A stretch of DNA of 64,000 nt from CAIVAT01 sp964473485 (GTDB taxonomy: Bacteria; Bacteroidota; Bacteroidia; Bacteroidales; FEN-979): positions 62,001-126,000 of the forward strand of contig CAYYPH010000001.1 of the NCBI GenBank assembly GCA_964473485.1, read 5' to 3'. Under the pieces are notes generated by a model that ran no database searches, was not told the DNA's origin, and was given only the letters and a program-made list of their open reading frames with translations. Positions 59,615 through 64,000 of the stretch are shown piece after piece (position 1 is the stretch's first letter; each line of letters opens with the position of its first letter). Made by a program: the position numbers and the translations under genes.

Positions 59615-61405
59615 ATGATTACGGAGAAGATTATTGAGTTGACGGTCAGGGCTATAGAATATCTGTACGGAGGAACAGCCGATCCATCGCTGATCAAGGT
59701 GGAGGTGACAAAGAAGGAAATACCCGGCGATTTTACCATTGTTGTCTTTCCTTTCCTGAAGATCTCGCGGAAATCGCCGGAGATGACTGCCCGCGACCTG
59801 GGCGAATATCTCAGGGAGCACATGCCGGCCATTGCTTCCTTCGAAGTGGTCAAAGGCTTCCTGAACCTCTCCATGACCGATTCGTTCTGGCTCGATTTCA
59901 TTGGCCGAAATTGCAACGATAACCTTTTCGGCTTTAAAGCTGCTGCAGCCGGACCACCCGTGGTTGTTGAATTTTCATCGCCGAACACCAACAAACCGCT
60001 TCACCTTGGTCATATCCGCAACAACCTGCTCGGAAGTTCGGTGTCAGAGATTCTCAGGGCCAACGGCCATCCGGTTGTGAAGGTCAACCTGGTGAACGAC
60101 CGTGGCATTCATATCTGCAAGTCGATGCTCGCATACCGGAAGTGGGGCGACGGTGAAACTCCCGGATCGGCAAATATGAAAGGCGACCACCTGGTAGGTA
60201 AGTATTATGTGCTGTTTGACCAGCGGTACCGCGCCCAGGTCAGGGAGATGATCGAAGCGGGCAATGATGAAGAGGCGGCGCAGCGAAATGCGCCCCTGAT
60301 GGATGAGGCCCGCGAAATGCTCAGGCTTTGGGAGGCGGGCGATCAGGAAACGGTGGCTTTATGGAACACCATGAACCATTGGACCTACGAAGGTTTCGAT
60401 GAAACCTACCGCCGGCTGGGAATTTCCTTCGACAAAACTTATTTCGAAAGTAAAACCTACCTGCTGGGCAAGGAGATCGTAACTGACGGCGTTGCCCGCG
60501 GATTGCTTGATAAACGTGAGGACGGAAGCGTCTGGATCGATCTCCGTAACGATGGACTGGATGAGAAGTTGCTGTTGCGGTCCGACGGTACCTCTGTATA
60601 CATCACACAGGACCTTGGAACGGCTCACCTGCGTTATGCCGACTTCACCCCGTCGGAGATGATCTATGTGGTGGGAAACGAACAGAATTACCATTTCGAT
60701 GTGCTGAAAAAGGTGCTTGCAAAACTGGGTTATCCATATGCCGGGCATATCCATCACCTGTCGTACGGTATGGTTGAACTTCCCGAAGGCAAGATGAAAT
60801 CGCGCGAAGGTACGGTGGTGGATGCCGACGATCTGCTCGATGAAATGTATTCCACCGCCGAAACCACCACCCGTGAACTTGGTAAGGCGGGTGAATTTTC
60901 CGATGCGGAAGCAATCAAACTGTTTGATATGATCGGCCTTGGAGCACTGAAATACTTCATTCTGAAAGTTGACCCGAAGAAGAACATGCTGTTCGATCCG
61001 GCCGAATCGATCGATTTCAATGGCAACACGGGGCCCTTCATTCAATACACCCACGCCCGTATCAGGTCGTTGCTTGCCAGGGCCGCTGCACAGGGTTATG
61101 CCGGCGACGGGCTGCAGGTAACATCGGAGATCACACTACAGGAGCAGGAAAAGGAGGTGATTACACGGTTATACCAGTTCCCGGTTATCCTTGCCGATGC
61201 CGGCAGGGAGCTGAGTCCCGCGGTCATTGCCAACTACGTGTACGACCTTTCCAAGGCATTCAACCAGTTTTACCAGGAAATACCGGTGCTCAAAGAAACG
61301 GACACGAATGTCGTGCAAATGCGGCTTGCCATGGCTGGCCTGGTTTCGGTGGTTTTGCGTAACTGCATGAGTCTGCTGGGTATTGAAGTCCCGGAGCGGA
61401 TGTAG
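59615..61405 (+). CDS. argS: arginyl-tRNA synthetase
   Basis: A 596-residue class I synthetase: ArgS N-terminal domain (~1-100), HIGH-like HLGHIRN within SPNTNKPLHLGHIRNN, KMKSREGTVV in place of KMSKS, and the C-terminal anticodon-binding DALR domain. It charges tRNA-Arg with arginine. Normal length and a clean terminator follow. Confidence 0.97.
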   Translation: MITEKIIELTVRAIEYLYGGTADPSLIKVEVTKKEIPGDFTIVVFPFLKISRKSPEMTARDLGEYLREHMPAIASFEVVKGFLNLSMTDSFWLDFIGRNCNDNLFGFKAAAAGPPVVVEFSSPNTNKPLHLGHIRNNLLGSSVSEILRANGHPVVKVNLVNDRGIHICKSMLAYRKWGDGETPGSANMKGDHLVGKYYVLFDQRYRAQVREMIEAGNDEEAAQRNAPLMDEAREMLRLWEAGDQETVALWNTMNHWTYEGFDETYRRLGISFDKTYFESKTYLLGKEIVTDGVARGLLDKREDGSVWIDLRNDGLDEKLLLRSDGTSVYITQDLGTAHLRYADFTPSEMIYVVGNEQNYHFDVLKKVLAKLGYPYAGHIHHLSYGMVELPEGKMKSREGTVVDADDLLDEMYSTAETTTRELGKAGEFSDAEAIKLFDMIGLGALKYFILKVDPKKNMLFDPAESIDFNGNTGPFIQYTHARIRSLLARAAAQGYAGDGLQVTSEITLQEQEKEVITRLYQFPVILADAGRELSPAVIANYVYDLSKAFNQFYQEIPVLKETDTNVVQMRLAMAGLVSVVLRNCMSLLGIEVPERM

Positions 61406-61432
61406 TTTCCCTTGCTTCACCTCAGTTCAAGG

Positions 61433-61476
61433 CAAAAAAAAAGAGACGCATGCAACATGCGTCTCTTTTTTTTTAA
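61433..61476. terminator. bidirectional terminator after argS
   Basis: AAGAGACGCAT and ATGCGTCTCTT form an 11-bp stem around GCAAC, with an A-run before and a T-run after, so it can end both argS and the minus-strand T9SS gene. Confidence 0.92.
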
Positions 61477-61491
61477 CCGTATTCTCCAGGG

Positions 61492-63345
61492 TTAGTTCCT
61501 GATGAACTTGATGTTCGAGGTGCCCTTCTGGGTCTCAACCTTCACAAAATAAACTCCCTGTGCGAAGCTGCTTACATCGATACTGCTGCTGTTGCCCTGG
61601 TAGATTACCATGCCTCTTGCATCAGTGATCACGATGTTTTTAAGGGTGCTGTTAGCGGTTATGTTGAGTTTGCTCTTTGAAGGATTCGGGTAAACCATGA
61701 TACCGAGTTTCTCATTTTCGTCAATGCCAACGCCAACCACATCGAGTGTGACGAGTGCATCAAGCACCGGGGTGACCGGGTCATTGCTCAAAAACTTCAT
61801 GGTTGCGTGGTACTGGCCAATGGCAAGTCCAGCAGCGTTGAAGGTGAGGAGGAGGTCATCGGAGCCGGCGGGGGGCACTGTTCCCGACATCGGAGCTACG
61901 GTAAGCCACTGCGGGGCAACGTTTCCGTTTAGGTTGGCACGGATGTTCCAGTTGTAGTCGAGACCCGGTGACAGGTGTGACCAACCTACGCCTGAACTCA
62001 GGAAGTCGCCATTAGGATTGGCAGGGCCTCCATCGGTTCCGGGGATGTAGATTCCTGCATCGGTCTGTGTGAACTGGTATCCCACCCAGATGTCTTCACC
62101 GGTGATCTTGACGGGAGCTGTCAGGGTGATGGTTTCCCATTGGCCGCCCATCGGGGTGAAGGTCTGCTGGTGGAGAACCGGGCCAGGCTCATAGGTGTTG
62201 CCCATACCGTAAATCTTGAGGGTCATGAGGTTCGAAGCCGGGGGGGCATTGAGGTCGTTGACAAACACTTCAACCGAGGTCAGATCCAGACCGGCGTAGG
62301 GCAGGGTCATGGCATTCGGGAAACGGGCGGCAACGGTAATGGTTACCGGAGGAGTGTTCCATCCAACTGCGGTATAGTTGTCGCCATCGTAATGCAACTG
62401 GGCGCTGGCATCGGTGATCGGAGCGGGGGTGATACCGCTGCTCGGAGCGGCCGAAATGTTCGACAGGGTCCTTTTTACACTGTTGACGCTTGCATTAGGC
62501 AGCACGGTAGCGCTTTTGTGTGCATCGAGATCGTATACAATATTTACATTATAGGTGAGATCTGCGGTACCGGTGTTGGAAACCATTGCATCACGGGTTC
62601 CGGTAGTGCCGTCGACCAGCCATGCAAAGACTGAACTGGGAGTAACATTGATGACAGGGTTGTTGCCGCTTTCAATTTCTGCGATGTATACATCATCGAT
62701 ATAATAACCGGCAACTTCTCCCGATCCGCTTGCTTCGCCGGCAAAGAAGTCAACGCCGCCAAGTTGAAGGGTTCCGCCGGGAGCCGATGCTTCATTGCTG
62801 AAAGGCCAGGTGTGGATCAGGGTGCCATCGAGATAAAATTTTATTTCGTCGGCATCAAGATCAATTTCATGTTTGCACACGAACCAGGCATCTTTGGGAT
62901 AGTTTCCGTTAATGGTATTTCCTCCCTCCAATAATTCAATCGCACCGCCTGTACGGAAATAGATCTCGAAAGCCCATTCAATACCGGGTGACTCAAAGTG
63001 CTGGAAATTGTAATAACCGCACTTGCCTGTTTCCACGTACATGTACCAGGTTACTTCATATTTTCCCGAGACTTTGTTGCCCAGCTTCAGGATGGCATCC
63101 GTTTGTCCGCCTGTTTTATCAACGGAACCGGAATTCGGTGCCGAGTGTGCAAAAGCAGTGGAAATCTGGATATCCTCACCACTGCCGGGGTTGTTCGACC
63201 AGGTTGTCCACCAGGTGGGATTTACAACCGCGAGGAAACTGTTGGCAGCATAGGAGTCAAGGTTGTCCTCGTAAAGGACTGTTTGGGAAAATCCCATTCC
63301 GGCCCACAGGAAAAGTGAGACGCAAAAAAGTACTAGTTTCTTCAT
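61492..63345 (-). CDS. T9SS-secreted protein with LamG-like domain
   Basis: A 617-residue protein: signal peptide (FCVSLFLWAGMGFSQ), a concanavalin/LamG-like domain at ~25-230 (YEVTWYMYVETGKCGYYNFQ, IKFYLDGTLIHTWPFS), Ig/abnormal-spindle-like repeats (VDGTTGTRDAMVSNTGTADL) and a type A T9SS sorting domain (VYPNPSKSKLNITANS to GTSNIKFIRN). Probably surface-attached; ligand not predictable. CAAAAGTA at 63380-63387 is a minus-strand -7 box. Confidence 0.86.
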   Translation of the reverse strand: MKKLVLFCVSLFLWAGMGFSQTVLYEDNLDSYAANSFLAVVNPTWWTTWSNNPGSGEDIQISTAFAHSAPNSGSVDKTGGQTDAILKLGNKVSGKYEVTWYMYVETGKCGYYNFQHFESPGIEWAFEIYFRTGGAIELLEGGNTINGNYPKDAWFVCKHEIDLDADEIKFYLDGTLIHTWPFSNEASAPGGTLQLGGVDFFAGEASGSGEVAGYYIDDVYIAEIESGNNPVINVTPSSVFAWLVDGTTGTRDAMVSNTGTADLTYNVNIVYDLDAHKSATVLPNASVNSVKRTLSNISAAPSSGITPAPITDASAQLHYDGDNYTAVGWNTPPVTITVAARFPNAMTLPYAGLDLTSVEVFVNDLNAPPASNLMTLKIYGMGNTYEPGPVLHQQTFTPMGGQWETITLTAPVKITGEDIWVGYQFTQTDAGIYIPGTDGGPANPNGDFLSSGVGWSHLSPGLDYNWNIRANLNGNVAPQWLTVAPMSGTVPPAGSDDLLLTFNAAGLAIGQYHATMKFLSNDPVTPVLDALVTLDVVGVGIDENEKLGIMVYPNPSKSKLNITANSTLKNIVITDARGMVIYQGNSSSIDVSSFAQGVYFVKVETQKGTSNIKFIRN

Positions 63346-63379
63346 CGTTTTTTGTTTTTGGTGAATAATGTTGTTTGCA

Positions 63380-63416
63380 CAAAAGTAATCATTTTTGATT
63401 AAATTCGGTACTTTTG
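63380..63416. promoter_or_regulatory. divergent promoters of the T9SS gene and ffh
   Basis: CAAAAGTA (63380-63387, minus) and TACTTTTG (63409-63416, plus) both fit TAnnTTTG. They are 21 bp apart and point away from each other. Confidence 0.5.
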
Positions 63417-63436
63417 CAAAAAAAAATGAAGAATCA

Positions 63437-64000
63437 ATGTTTGAAGGATTAAGCGATAAACTCGACCGTGCATTTAAAGTGCTGAAAGGCCATGGTCACA
63501 TAACCGAGATCAACGTTGCCGAAACCCTGAAGGATGTCAGAAAAGCCCTTCTTGACGCCGACGTCAGTTTCAGGATCGCCAAGCAGTTTACGGATGAGGT
63601 GAAGGTGAAGGCCCTGGGCCAGAACGTCCTGACCGCGGTATCACCAGGTCAGCTTATGGTCAAGATCGTCCATGATGAACTGACCATGCTGATGGGCGGC
63701 CAGAAATCGGACCTGACACTGAAGGGAGATTCCGCAGTTATCCTCATCGCCGGGTTGCAGGGATCGGGAAAGACCACTTTCTCTGCAAAACTGGCCAATT
63801 ACCTCAAGACTAAAAAAGGTAAACGGCCGTTGCTGGTGGCCTGCGACGTATACCGTCCTGCTGCTATAGAACAGCTCAGGGTGCTGGGTGAACAGATCGG
63901 TATAGAGGTTTATTCGGAAGAGGGGAATAACGAGCCGGTGAAGATCGCCAGACATGCCATCCTTCATGCCCGTGATAAGGGTTGTAACGTGATCATCGTC
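63437..64000 (+). CDS. ffh: signal recognition particle protein Ffh (3' partial)
   Basis: The first 188 codons of Ffh, cut by the window end. N domain (MFEGLSDKLDRAFKVLKGHG) and the start of the GTPase domain with the P-loop (GLQGSGKTTFSAKLA) and the DVYRPAAIEQLRVLG element are present. Ffh with 4.5S RNA targets membrane proteins during translation. Confidence 0.97.
   Translation, partial: MFEGLSDKLDRAFKVLKGHGHITEINVAETLKDVRKALLDADVSFRIAKQFTDEVKVKALGQNVLTAVSPGQLMVKIVHDELTMLMGGQKSDLTLKGDSAVILIAGLQGSGKTTFSAKLANYLKTKKGKRPLLVACDVYRPAAIEQLRVLGEQIGIEVYSEEGNNEPVKIARHAILHARDKGCNVIIV

Noticed and set aside
63437..64000. Possible 4.5S RNA gene next to ffh
   Set aside because: The conserved 4.5S loop sequence was not found in the flanks.

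Overview
The window reads as a chromosome fragment of an anaerobic or microaerobic Bacteroidota bacterium, probably of the order Bacteroidales. The signs are three long secreted proteins with C-terminal type IX secretion (T9SS) sorting domains, families nearly confined to this phylum (DUF5686, DUF5777, DUF6266), promoters with the Bacteroidota -7 box TAnnTTTG, and repeated A/T-rich filler between genes. No rRNA, tRNA, CRISPR array, transposase or phage structural operon was seen. Nothing was computed; family names come from reading the translations.

Left part (1-16.8 kb): the end of a RIC/ScdA-type di-iron repair protein, a minus-strand pair of DsrE-like genes, two TetR regulators with matching palindromic operators, a TolC-adaptor-RND efflux operon, and an operon that looks like a full inositol-lipid pathway (myo-inositol-phosphate synthase, PgpA-like phosphatase, GtrA flippase-like protein, DUF5686 outer-membrane protein, CDP-alcohol phosphatidyltransferase, DUF4833 protein, Aur1-like PAP2 enzyme). 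The DsrE pair then recurs 15.35 kb downstream as a direct repeat with perfectly identical blocks beside a truncated TetR gene.

Middle part (17-42 kb): a translationally coupled minus-strand operon of corrinoid protein, UroD/MtaA-like methyltransferase and a histidine kinase with an unusual N-terminal domain; small membrane proteins; about 2 kb of gene-free repeated DNA with a 10-bp minisatellite; a decayed GNAT/XRE gene set; a compact DUF6266/holin-like/GH108/lipoprotein cassette bounded by terminators; three large surface proteins or barrels, one with an aerolysin-like module; DNA repair genes (class II photolyase, 3-methyladenine glycosylase); and a cytochrome c/OB-fold/YceI/DUF5777 operon.

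Right part (42.9-55 kb) is the most striking. A minus-strand block carries an arsenite exporter, hgcB and hgcA (mercury methylation), a CcdA-like membrane protein, a Cys-rich membrane peptide, an ArsC-ArsM fusion and an ArsR repressor with two operator copies. Upstream is a second tightly packed unit: three DGC-domain proteins (one fused to a lipoyl GcvH-like domain), a ferredoxin, a minimal HdrA-like protein, an outer-membrane barrel and a lipoprotein. Next to it is an ArsR/thioredoxin/ArsF-like/ArsG-like/rhodanese unit whose operator also precedes a proC-like gene. The hgcAB genes therefore appear to sit in an ArsR-controlled metal(loid) detoxification operon.

The right end is housekeeping: pyrI-pyrB, a cyclic-2,3-diphosphoglycerate-synthetase-like GTPase, argS, a T9SS protein and the start of ffh.
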